Assembly (NCBI RefSeq): GCF_029168945.1
Contig: NC_083602.1
Span: 32,909,323-32,973,322 of the forward strand
Reading direction: 5' to 3'
DNA: 64,000 nucleotides
DNA from: Cannabis sativa
Taxonomy: Eukaryota > Streptophyta > Magnoliopsida > Rosales > Cannabaceae
The number at the start of each line of letters is the position of its first letter. Position 1 is the first letter of the stretch. The translations under genes and the position numbers were made by a program. This document shows positions 34,595-46,476 of this stretch, piece by piece. Below the pieces are notes generated by a model. The model was not told the origin of the DNA. It worked only from the letters and a program-made list of their open reading frames with translations, and made no database searches.

Positions 34595-35705
34595 TGGCAA
34601 ATAAGGCACAATAAATGATGATTTGAAAGTGGTTGTCACATCTGATAATTTTTTTAATAAGAATTAAAATTTAAAAAAAAAAATTGATACATAAAACTCA
34701 TTTAACGTTATTATTGTTCCATTCTTCTTCTTCATCTTTTTTTTTCTTCTATTTTTGTTCTAGTTTCTTCTTCTTCTTCTTTTTCTTCCTCTGGCTTTTG
34801 TTAGTAAATTAAAAATGGGTAAGAAATATTTCAAAAAAAATCTCATAGCCCTACATCTTTTATAGTTTCGAATCAAAAGGAAATCAATTATTCACTTTGA
34901 AAAAGAGAAAATCAAAATGTTTCAAATCGATCATTGAAGGTTCAGACTCTGATTTGAACTTGATGATGAAAATTTTTGCGATACCCAACGTGTTAAAGGT
35001 ATTTATGTTGTTTTTCAGTTATTTTAGCATTTTTTTTTTTCCTTTTTTTCTTATAGATGTTCTGGATTTTTTTTTTCTCATATCTATGTCTTCTGCTCAT
35101 TTTAATTTATTTGGTGTTGTTATGGTAGTCCTGTTTGTGGGTGTGGAAGATGGGTGCTATAAATTCATTTCTTCTTCATTCTCTTTGGCTATTTTTGTAG
35201 TTTTTTTTCTGATTCTCCTATAAATACATTTGACGAGCTCACTGAAAAAAGAGTTTTGAAGTGTGTGGTACTTTTATATATTTCTAAGCGGTTATGTCTA
35301 CTTCATTTGTTTTTGTGTTGTTTTAGGTTTGTTTTAGTAGTTTTTTTATTTTGATTTTTTAGGAATGGACTTGCAAATATAGTTGATTTTGCATCTGGTG
35401 TTGAGGTTGTGCAGTAGATTATTTTTTTTAATCATTTTTTCTTTTGTTATGTTTGATTTGTTTTAGTGTTGTTTTACAGTTATTTTGTCATGATTATTTA
35501 TTTGACGTCGATTTCACTACTTTTGCTCAATCTTGTCGGAATTAATGGTTATATTCTAGTTGTTCTGTTATTGCTGTGGTGGTTCTGTTTGGGAGTGTGG
35601 AAGATGGAGGCCTCATACTTTTTTTTAGTGTTTACAGTATAAAAGAAAAAAAAAAAAGGAAAGACAGTATAAATGTAATTTCTGCCGTGTGGCAGTAAAA
35701 TTGAA
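34356..35705. repeat. Candidate inverted-repeat (MITE-like) element
   Basis: The left side has TACTGTCACACGGCAG (about 34359-34374) followed by TTTATATACTGTC. The right side, read in reverse, has TACTGCCACACGGCAG (about 35678-35693) followed by TTTATACTGTC. Between them lie T-rich DNA, a 28-base A run, and two related segments with GTGTGGAAGATGG (about 35137 and 35597). A flanking target duplication was not found, and the 108-codon open frame at 34897 is low-complexity and not called. Confidence 0.35.
34564..34591. repeat. Poly(A) run of 28
   Basis: An uninterrupted A run. It could be a retroposed tail, but the sequence to its left shows no recognisable SINE or LINE end. Confidence 0.8.
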
Positions 35706-35734
35706 AAATATTACCCTAAATTCAATATTTTTAT

Positions 35735-35756
35735 AAAAATCCCTATTTTTTTTTTT
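35735..35756. repeat. LINE target-site duplication, left copy
   Basis: AAAAATCCCTA followed by T run; matches 49934-49955 on the far side of the LINE. The T part merges with the element's own tail, so its exact length is uncertain. Confidence 0.8.
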
Positions 35757-35852
35757 TTTTATCAAGAAGGAAAATACTTCATTAATCAAGAACAAACAAA
35801 TACAAACAATCAAGCAAGGGTCAAACAACCCTCAGCCGAAACAAACAACCAG

Positions 35853-37145
35853 CTAATTACATTGAATAATCTGTAAAAACCTGCTCTCAACTCTATTCAA
35901 TCTTCTATTATTTACATGTTGAACTCTATATCTTACTATACTTTTAATATCAGCAACAATGCGAGTGTCCTTATGCAAATACCCCTCAAAAACACATCTA
36001 TTTCGATTACTCCAAAGGTAGTAGCAGGTTGCGGCAGCAGCTGCTATGCTGATTTTTCTCACCCAATTGTCCATGTTCAAAGACATCCAACCTATCCAAC
36101 TTTGAAAATCTAAAGGCCACATGCGAGTATTAAGCCAATCAAACACCAACTCAATCACTTTTCGGGACAAGCAGCAAGAGAAGAACAAGTATTCATGAGT
36201 TTCAAAGTAATCCTCACAAACTGGGCACTTATTCGACTCCACAGGAATGTGAAATCTTGCCATATTATCTTTTGTAAGTAAATGGGAGTTAACCACTTGC
36301 CAAAGAATAAATCTATGCTTTGGTAAGTTAAGAGAACTCCAAATAGTTTTATGGCATTGAAAGTGATTTTGATCAAGCAAGTTGTTATATAACAGATTAG
36401 TTCTGAGTTTACCTGTTCTCACAGCAGCCTTTATGTCACCTTCTGTGAATCTCTTCCTCAAGTGGCAAAGCTTACGCCAATACCAACTTGTGTCGGATTT
36501 GAGCTCATACAACCAGTAAGAATCTTGCTTCAGGTATATGGTATTAATCCATTTAACCCATAACAAGTCTTTTTTATTAGAAATCGCCCAAACAAACTTG
36601 GCTAGATTCACATGATTCCATTTAGCACCATCTTTGAAACCCAATCCTCCATAAGCTTTAGGCAAGCAGACTTTATCCCAAGAAGCAACATGGACTTTGC
36701 TTCTATTGCCATTTACACCCCAAAGGAACCCTCTACAAAGCCTCTCAATTTCCTTGGTAACACTCTGAGGTAAAACAAAAATGCTCATCCAGTAATTTCG
36801 AAGGCCAATCAACACAGAGTGAATAAGTTGAATTTTTCCAGCAAAAGAAAGATGCTTACTTGCCCAATTATGAAGTCTCTGAGTGATCTTCTTGATGATT
36901 ATGCTACAATCTTCGGCTTTCCACTTAGTTGGACGCAAAGGAATCCCAAGGTATTTCATTGGGAACTTTCCTTCATCAAGCTTTAATTCATCAATGATGC
37001 TTTGTTTGATCAACGGGCTGACTCCACCAAGAAAAATCTGAGACTTATCATGATTGATGTGTAACCCCGAAGCTTTACTAAACTCCTCAAGAACAGACCT
37101 TAAAGCTGCAATAAACTGTTGAGAACCCTTGCTAAAGATGATGAG
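35853..37145 (-). pseudogene. LINE ORF2, 3' part (RT end and zinc-finger tail)
   Basis: Open from the insertion point to the stop at 35853. It includes LHINHDKSQIFLGGVS, FPMKYLGIPLRPTKW (RT thumb side), HLSFAGKIQLIHSVL, the ANISW-type block, and the zf-RVT region with HRFILWQVVNSHLLTKDNM and CPVCEDYFETHEYLFFSC. It joins in frame to the 5' part at 46477 once the copia element and one ATGAG are removed. No RNase H domain follows. Confidence 0.88.
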
Positions 37146-39040
37146 TGTTGGAAATTATTTTACCAGGATCTTAGATCTACTCACAAGTATGTTTATTAAC
37201 ACCCTAAATATGAACTTTCTAAAACGATGAAATAAACACATATAAAGTTTAAGAAACCTTACATTGGGTGCAGCGGAATATAATGACTCCTTCCGTTCAG
37301 ATTTCTAGCCCTTGATTCCTTTCTGTAGCAGAGCATTATCAATATCTGAACCTGGATCTCTTTCTCTGAATCTTTGATGCTGAAACTCCTTTTGCTGAAT
37401 GTCTTTCTTCACGATCTTCCTCACTATGATTGAGGTATCACTTGCTGTGTGTGGGCACTACTCTCACACTAAGATTTTCGAAATTGAAGGAAGAAGAAAG
37501 AGAAAGTGGGTTCGGCCAAAGATAGGGAGAGAGAAAGGCTCAGTTTTTTCTGAATCAGAAGTGTAGAAATTTAAGTGTATAAATTTCCTGAAGCCTTCAC
37601 TATCTATTTATAGCATTCCACTAGGGTTAGGTTTGAATTATTTGGCATTAAATTAATGAAAATATCAGTTTAAATTTCCTACAAAAGTAGTTGGCCCTAT
37701 ACTAGTGGATTTGGGCCTCACTTTTTGCAATTTTGCAGTTTTACCTTTTCTGCATCTGATTTTCTCAAAAACGCCAATTTTCTAATTCAACCATTTAAAT
37801 GTCGATTCTAACTATTTAATAACTATAAATAATTATTAAATAATATTGTCATTTATAATATTTATTAATTGAACCATACAAAGTATCATAATTAACAAAT
37901 ATGTCCCTAAAACTCTTTCTTTACAATTTCGCCCTTACTTAGTGAAAATTTCACAAATAGACATAGTCTAAATTGAGAATTATAATTGATTAATCAAAAC
38001 CAATTATATGAGTCTTACAAGCAATATTATCTCAACTAGTGCGGGGACCATGGGTCTATATAACCGAGCTTCCAATAAGTAGATCAAGAATTTAGCACTA
38101 AAATTCACTAACTTATTAATTCTTCGTTGAATCCACGCACAGAACTTAGAATTGCACTCTCAGTATATAGAATGCTCTATATGTTCCACCATATAGACAA
38201 ATCATTAGTTATCCATTGTTATAATCCTAATGTGATCAATGATCCTCTATATGAACGATCTACACTGTAAAGAGATTAAATTACCGTTACACCCTACAAT
38301 GTATTTATTCCTTAAAACACTTGACCACGTATAAATGATATTTCAGCTTATGTGAAATGAGTACTCCACCATTCATGTTTGTTTGGTCAAGCTCGAAGGA
38401 GATCATCCTTTGCTTACTATTCGCCAGATAGAAGCTATAGATTCCATGTTTATGATAGCGCTCCCACTCAATCGCACTACCGTGTTCCCAAAATGTACGT
38501 ATCACCCTGACCTAAAGTAGGCTTAACTAACAAATCAAAGAACACGAATAGCCTTTCAAGATTGAGCCTAATCATAACAGGATTAAGAACATTTGATCTA
38601 GGATCAACTTGGCGATATTGACTTGAATAGATATTACGGTAAGTTTAATAAATCTAAGTCAAAGTTCAATATCGGTCCCTTCCGATGCATACTCCATGCA
38701 TCCAACCTGAGCTTTACTTTAACCAATGTTCTGGAAAGAACATAGTATTTCTCCAAATACAAGTAAACTCTGTTGTAGATTATCATATCAGTAAAACCCT
38801 ATGTCTGATAAATCTAGGAAACTTTATTCACATAGTCATGTTTACTTTCCAATGTGTTGACGGCACAATAAACAGGATGAAGTATGTGAAAAGGGTTTCA
38901 GATGAATTTATACATTATGTATATATAATCATGAAATAAATCATGTGAACCATGCAACATTAAATGTTATTTCTGATCTATATTAATAAGTAAATCTGAT
39001 TATATTGAAATGAGTTTTATTTAGGGCATAAAACCCAACA
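37146..39040 (-). repeat. Copia 3' LTR
   Basis: 1,895 bp. The inner edge is followed (39041-39060) by the polypurine tract, read on - as AAGTGGGAGTTTG, the usual copia form. TATA box at 37604-37613. Confidence 0.93.
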
Positions 39041-40900
39041 AACTCCCACTTGCACTAATATAAAACAAAAAGTGTGTTTCAAATAATCTCAACACCTTGA
39101 TATACAAATTAAGTGTAGTAGTAGTAAACTCCTCGTAATAGGATCTGAAAGGTTGAATTAACCACAACCTTTTCTCTACCATTACTCTTCCTTTAATCAC
39201 AAAATCATTGATAATGTGAAATTCCTCTCTATATGTCTACTCTCTTGGGATACTGGATTATATATCTTTGGCAACTACTTTTGGTTAATCAGGAAATTAA
39301 CACTAGTAGTTTAAGGCAATTTGGAATGATACCAAAAATGTATAGAACTTTCCTTAGACTGAATAAGTACCTTTCCTGCAACTTTAACATCCAGTCCCTA
39401 TCTGGTAGATCTAGAGACTTCAGATAGGTTTTTACACTTCTCCAAAATCACTATTCCACCCCCAGAGTAATCACCATCTTATCAGAAAGATTTACTAGCA
39501 CAAAGGTAAATTTCGAAATCTGATATGGTGTAGTCTAAGAGTTTTAAACACACCTTTATAGACTAACATATAGTTCCTCTTCTTAATCTTAGGATTTACT
39601 TGATTGTCTTCCAATGTTCTTCTCCTGGATTAATCTGATACCTACTCATTACTCCCACTCAACAGCAGGTGTCTGGTCTAAGGCATACAAAAGCATATCT
39701 AAGACCTCTCACTGTTGATATAAGAAATTCTTTCATGGCTTTATCTTTTCTGGAATAGTTAAGACTTTTCCTTAGATAAATAAAATCTATACCTAAGAAG
39801 TTGTGAAGCTTCTGTAGATTTCCATTAAAAAGAAAATGCTTCAGCATCTCACTAAGTAGTAAGTTGCTTGCATTAGAGTAAGTAATTACCAGGTATACCA
39901 CAAGCCATAGGTTTAGATAAACTCAAACTTATAATAATAGAACAGGAAGTTTTGTTAAGTCCATTGAATGGACTTATATACGAAAATTTCCTTTTATGTC
40001 CTTGTAATAGAAAACTTTAGGTTATTCCATGTGAATGGATTAAACCATAGTTCTATTGGCTTTCTTCTTAGTTTCTTATCTTGACAATCCATTACTTGTT
40101 TAAACTCACAATGGATTTTAATCACTAGTGTCTCCCAAGTCATGAGAAGGTGAGTTCCTAGGAACTCTCCCACTACGACAAGGTACCGTGAATTATGTCT
40201 AAGAAAACTAAATGGTATTAACCTCTTTGGTTGTGACAAGACAACAGAGGCAGTGGGATCATCATATGTCAAATAAGATGATAGAACACTTTTGGAATCG
40301 AGAATTAAATATCTCCTTTATTTGCTACTTTATTTTCAGACTTAGTCATTATCTTAGAAAAGTAGTATTTGTTTGAACAAACACTTTCTTATCTATTAAC
40401 TATGGGATGGTCCACCCCTAATCACTTAAAATAGCTAACAAACCATGGTTAATAGTTCTAGCTTTTCTTAAGATTTTGATTAAGTCATCCATGAATCTAG
40501 TAATGATTTAAATTAAGTATACAACCATTACATCATTCTCAAATTGTATTACCATAGAAGGAATTAGGCAACGACTAGTAACTAATCATCAACATGCAAC
40601 TTGAAATTTCTGGGGAGGTAAGTTTGGATATAATTCAAAAATCAAATTAATGATCTTTGAACTGCATATCTACTAACTATTTCTCCACCCCTATCAGTTC
40701 GCAAGATCTTTAACCACTTACCTTAATGGTTTTAACCATTGCTAGAAATTAATGAAAATTTTCAAATATTTCAAATTTCTTTGCTAAAAGGTATAATCTA
40801 GAGTTATCGTTTTAAGAATACAACGAAAAACTCATATCCACCCCTGAATGTACATCCATCTGCGAATGAGATGAACTACTTTCAGTGGATATAGGCATAT
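39041..40900 (-). pseudogene. Copia pol remnants
   Basis: On -: integrase words ILRTDRGGE (the second catalytic Asp region, about 40690) and GGYEFFVVF upstream of it (about 40840); then RT/RNase H words TVRGLRYAFVCLRPDTC and GVMSRYQINPGEEHWKTIK (39620-39720). Stops and frame changes are frequent and the RT catalytic YVDD was not found. The order integrase before reverse transcriptase proves the Ty1/copia type. The lineage within copia is not determined. Confidence 0.78.
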
Positions 40901-43900
40901 TAACTCTTTGCAGAGATTGATCTTGTCAAATCCACTATGAACAAGATACAAATGCCATAGATTAAAAAAAATGTGGTAGTGTCTTTTCATGACTTAGGTT
41001 TAGTTACTTCAAAGAGTTCTTAGAATACTGCAAGTGGATCCTGGTCACAGAATACCTAACTCATATTCCATACAGTTTGAATCCATTAATAGAAGATGGA
41101 TATTAAACACTTGAGAAAGTGTAACTGTATTGTATTCTGGAATTAGAAATATAAGAAAATTTCTGTTTGGAATCTAAAATTAAAGTCAAAGACTTAAATT
41201 TATACCAAATATAATGAGTAATTCTATCTTGGACCACCATTACTAATATAACTCTAAGTCAGATTTGCCCATATAAGTAGGAGATTTCTAAGATTGAGGA
41301 TTTATATCAATTGGGAATAGAATTTCGGGATTATAATCATATGCGTCATTTAAATTTCTTAAGAGAAAATATAGAATGACATGAAATGATTTATAGACCA
41401 TTCATCCAATGATATATTATTGAGCTAATTCGAAATGAATAAGCTAAGAGGAATTAGGATAATTTTGTTTATAAATAAGAATCCAACGATGCTTCGATTA
41501 GCAAAAGGCAAAGTAATCTTATTTATGTAATCTTCTTGTTTCATATTGTAAAAATACTAGTCTAAGGTGTCATCAATTGATGAACAACTAGATGTTGCAT
41601 ATACAATATTTATCTTTCGAGATCTTACACTATTATGTATGTCTAATGGTGAAAATCCATTAGGGATTTATCTTATTAGAAAAACAAACATGTTAGACCA
41701 ACAATGAAGATTCGAAATTAAACTACAATTTAATAACAGAATTTAACATGGTTCAATATAAATTCATACACAATTCAGAAATTATTAAACATATAGCAAG
41801 TAGGAATGACCAGTGAAAATACTAAAACATACAATCCTAAATAATTTCCAAGGTTTTCAACAAACTGATACAGTGTCCTGGTAGGCAAGAGTCAAAGTAT
41901 CATTCATTGAATAGAGTTGTCAGCTCATCTAAAATAGAAACCATTCTAGCAACCTTTTATTCGATCAAAATAAGAATCCAACGTTGTCCCGGTAGGCGAG
42001 AGTCAAGGTTATTCTCATTTTATGAGCTTCTACCATTGTTTCATGTTTCATAAGTTTATCTCTAAGTAGTCACCGTAGGGGAGAGTCTAATAGAGACGAA
42101 AACTTACAAAACACTTATCAAAAGAGATTTTACGGTGTTAAATGCGTTCAACGAATAACCATCCATATGGGGACGAAGTCTAGCGTCTCGAGGTTATATT
42201 GAAAACATTTAACTTTTGTAAGACCAACAATGGAGATCGAATATCTTAATAATAATCAAGCTCATAATTTAAAGTGAGTTGCATTTTCTTTGATTCTCTT
42301 TATTTAATTTATTTATTTTAAATATATATTTATTTAAAATTTCCAATTTAGAATAAAAAATTCTAAATATAAATTTTAATTTAATATTTATAAATTTTAC
42401 TTAGATGGAAATGAAAATAACATGAATTATTTCCATCTTAGTAATAATTTCCAATAAATATTTAGAAAAATATTCAATTTAAGTTGTTACAAAATTAATT
42501 TAAATTAATTTACAACTCAAATTTAATTTTCTATAAATATATATTGCATTTCGAAAAATTAAAGTATTCTAGGGCACAATTTTCGAAAATGCATGTTAAA
42601 ATAAAAAATTAATCTTGGAAAAATTATTCTAATTTAATGTTGGCCCAAAATTAATTAGTAAAATTAATTTACAACAAAAAATATAATTTTCCTATTTAAT
42701 TAAATATATAAGAAAAATTTTAAATATTTAAGTATGATGATGAAAATCAACTTAAATATTAATTTTCTATTTAATTAAATACACTAGAAAAATACTTCAA
42801 GCAAAAATATCATCTATCTAGATTTTCCTTTGACTAATTAATTCAATTTCTAATAATATACTTTAATTCAATTTATTTTAATTAATCATTAAATGAAAAA
42901 ATTATTGATTTAAGTTGGTCCAAAATTAAAATAAATAATTTACAACTTTAATCTATTTTTCAAATAAAATTCGAAATTCGAGCATTTAAGAAATGCAATT
43001 TCGAAATTTGATTAATAAAATAAAGAAAAAATATATTTTGAAAATTATTTAAATTTAGTTGAAAAAATAAATTTCAACTAAAAATAATTTTCTATTTAAT
43101 TAAGTGTCATGAAAAATAAATATTTAAGTATCATGGTGAAAATCAACTTAGATATTTAATTTTCAAATTAATTAAATGTATTAAATTCAAGAAATAAATA
43201 ATTAAGTGTAAAGAAGGCTTAATTATTAATCTCTAGTTTAATACTAGGAAAAATATACTTAAAATAAATTATACCAAAATTAATTATTTAAACAATTAAT
43301 TTCACAATTTATAATATTTTCCTATTTAATATTAGAAATAATAAGTAGTCTAGAAATAACTATCTAGAAAATATCTTATTTGACTAAGTATCTTTTCCAC
43401 AAAATTTGAAAAAGTATCTAATTTAAGTTGTATTAGAAAAATTCTAGAACTTAAATATTTTCAAATTTAAATTTAATTAAATATCAGAAATTAAGTTGTA
43501 ACCACTTAATTTGAAAATATTCCATTTTAAGTTAATATTCGAAAAGATATTAACTTAAAAAATATCTAAAATATTCCATTTTAAGTTAATATTCGAAAAG
43601 ATATTAACTTAAAAAATATCTAAAGAATCTTAATAACCAATGCCTAAAATTCCTCAACTTAATTTTGAAATTTGAAATTCAAAAGATATTCAGATTTCAG
43701 TTGGTTAGTTGTAGATAACTAAATATCAACTTAAATAGGAATATTTAATGAAAAATTTAAATTAAGCTTCAGAAAGAATCTAGATGGTTATAATTCTATA
43801 TTTAATTAAATACAAGAAAATACATATAGTTTAGCTTAGAATAAAATTCTTTAAACTATGATTTTCTTAAATTAATTTCAAAATAAATGAAATTAATTAT

Positions 43901-44390
43901 GTTGCTAATCAATTTTATTAGGTTAAACTAGTTTAATTAACCTAGTACAGTTGTTTAAATCAGGCAAATGGACCTTCACAATTGGGGTAGTTCATGTGAG
44001 GGGGTGTTGGGTTCAGTATGTCGTACCCACTACTATGGCTCCCAACTCTCACACAAGGCCTAAAAGAGAGGAATTTAACCTTAAAATGAACAAGTGTTAT
44101 TAATTGAATAGGCCCAAAAACTAAATGGGTCTAAATAAATTCTATCAAGAACTATGATAATTTATTTTAGCAACAACAACCTATATGCATCTATAATAAA
44201 ATTAAACACATAGGCTCACACAGGCACACTTTAGATGGGTCCTATCATGTTGCTAGGTCATACACAGATGAAAGAAGATTGTAAATATACCTGTTACAAA
44301 TTATTATCTTGACCAAGGGAGCCATCAGATCAATAGATCTGGCAAAAAGTAACCATGGCTATTTCCAATCAAGTAATAATAGGTTTTGAA
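40901..44390 (-). other. Copia 5' internal region, mostly non-coding
   Basis: There are no open frames. 41870-42200 holds three or four spaced copies of a GTCCYGGTAGGCRAGAGTC-like word. 42240-43950 is extremely AT-rich with local duplications, for example 43516-43566 repeated directly after. 43960-44390 is of mixed composition and may be the leader or gag start. The primer binding site expected beside the 5' LTR is absent. Confidence 0.6.
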
Positions 44391-44585
44391 ACTTATCATG
44401 ATTGATGTGTAACCCCGAAGCTTTAATTCATCAATGATGCTTTGTTTGATCAACGGGCTGACTCCACCAAGAAAAATCTGAGACTTATCATGATTGATGT
44501 GTAACCCCGAAGCTTTACTAAACTCCTCAAGAACAGACCTTAAAGCTGCAATAGACTGTTGAGAACCCTTGCTAAAGATGATGAG
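44391..44585. repeat. Copied LINE flank between 5' LTR and internal region
   Basis: 44418-44585 repeats 36978-37145 of the LINE, including the target bases ATGAG, with one difference noticed. 44391-44424 repeats 37043-37076. The two pieces share AAGCTTT at 44418-44424, which occurs at both source positions (36978-36984 and 37070-37076), so the copy jumped at this microhomology. It replaces the primer binding site. Confidence 0.92.
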
Positions 44586-46476
44586 TGTTGAAAATTATTT
44601 TACCAGGATCTTAGATCTACTCACAAGTATGTTTATTAACACCCTAAATATGAACTTTCTAAAACGCTGAAATAAACACATATAAAGTTTAAGAAACCTT
44701 ACATTGGGTGCAGCGGAATATAATGACTCCTTCCGTTCAGATATCTAGCCCTTGATTCCTTTCTGTAGCAGAGCATTATCAATATCTGAACCTGGATCTC
44801 TTTCTCTGAATCTTTGATGCTGAAACTCCTTTTGCTGAATGTCTTTCTTCACGATCTTCCTCACTATGATTGAGGTATCACTTGCTGTGTGTGGGCACTA
44901 CTCTCACACTAAGATTTTCGAAATTGAAGGAAGAAGAAAGAGAAAGTGGGTTCGGCCAAAGATAGGGAGAGAGAGAGGCTCAGTTTTTTCTGAATCAGAA
45001 GTGTAGAAATTTAAGTGTAAATTTCCTGAAGCCTTCACTATCTATTTATAGCATTCCACTAGGGTTAGGTTTGAATTATTTGGCATTAAAATAATGAAAA
45101 TATCAGTTTAAATTTCCTACAAAAGTGGCTGGCCCTATACTAGTGGATTTGGGCCTCACTTTTTGCAATTTTGCAGTTTTACCTTTTCTGCATCTGATTT
45201 TCTCAAAACGCCAATTTTCTAATTCAACCATTTAAATGCCAATTCTAACTATTTAATAACTATAAATAATTATTAAATAATATTGTCATTTATAATATTT
45301 ATTAATTGAACCATACAAAGTATCATAATTAACAAATATGCCCCTAAAACTCTTTCTTTACAATTTCGCCCTTACTTAGTGAAAATTTCACAAATAGACA
45401 TAGTCTAAATTGAGAATTATAATTGATTAATCAAAACCAATTATATGAGTCTTACAAGCAATATTATCTCAACTAGTGCGGGGACCATGGGTCTATATAA
45501 CCGAGCTTCCAATAAGTAGATCAAGAATTTAGCACTAAAATTCACTAACTTATTAATTCTTCGTTGAATCCACGCATAGAACTTAGAATTGCACTCTCAG
45601 TATATAGAATGCTCTATATGTTCCACCATATAGACACATCTAGTTATCCATTGTTATAATCCTAATGTGATCAATGATCCTCTATATGAACGATCTACAC
45701 TGTAAAGGGATTAAATTACCGTTACACCCTACAATGTATTTATTCCTTAAAACACTTGAACCCGTATAAATGATATTTCAGCTTATGTGAAATGAGTACT
45801 CCACCATTCATGTTCGTTTGGTCAAGCTCGAAGGAGATCATCCTTTGCTTACTATTCGCCAGATAGAAGCTATAGATTCCATGTTTATGATAGCGCTCCC
45901 ACTCAATCGCACTACCGTGTTCCCAAAATGTACGTATCACCCTGACCTAAAAGTAGGCTTAACTAACAAATCAAAGAACACGAATAGCCTTTTAAGATTG
46001 AGCCTAATCATAACAGGATTAAAAACATTTGATCTAGGATCAACTTGGCGATATTGACTTGAATAGATATTACGGTAAGTTTAATAAATCTAAGTCAAAG
46101 TTCAATATCGGTCCCTTCCGATGCATACTCCATGCATCCAACCTGAGCTTTACTTTAACCAATGTTCTGGAAAGAACATAGTATTTCTCCAAATACAAGT
46201 AAACTCTGTTGTAGATTATCATATCAGTAAAACCCTATGTCTGATAAATCTAGGAAACTTTATTCGCATAGTCATGTTTACTTTCCAATGTGTTGACGGC
46301 ACAATAAACAGGATGAAGTATGTGAAAAGGGTTTCAGATGAATTTATACATTATGTACATATAATCATGAAATAAATCATGTGAACCATGCAACATTAAA
46401 TGTTATTTCTGATCTATATTAATAAGTAAATCTGATTATATTGAAATGAGTTTTATTTAGGGCATAAAACCCAACA
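44586..46476 (-). repeat. Copia 5' LTR
   Basis: 1,891 bp, closely matching 37146-39040. It is flanked on both sides by LINE sequence with ATGAG, so taken alone it would look like a solo LTR. Confidence 0.93.

Larger units (their letters stand above)
37146..46476 (-). mobile_element. Copia-type element inside the LINE, with a repair scar
   Basis: The 3' LTR is 37146-39040 and the 5' LTR 44586-46476, with outer target duplication ATGAG (37141-37145 and 46477-46481). The internal region is 39041-44390 plus a copied LINE segment at 44391-44585. The LTRs differ at roughly two dozen sites by eye, so the insertion is fairly recent, yet its pol is badly decayed. It entered the LINE just after the catalytic FADD codons. 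It is the only copy of this LTR family in the window with an internal region. Confidence 0.9.

Noticed and set aside
34897..35223. 108-codon open frame with hydrophobic stretches
   Set aside because: The DNA is T-rich, which yields runs of Phe and Leu by composition; no homology or gene context.
44586..46476. Independent solo LTR in the LINE
   Set aside because: LINE sequence and ATGAG occur on both sides, but the segment on the left is a copied flank, and the other LTR with a copia interior lies in the same orientation, so one damaged full element is the simpler reading.
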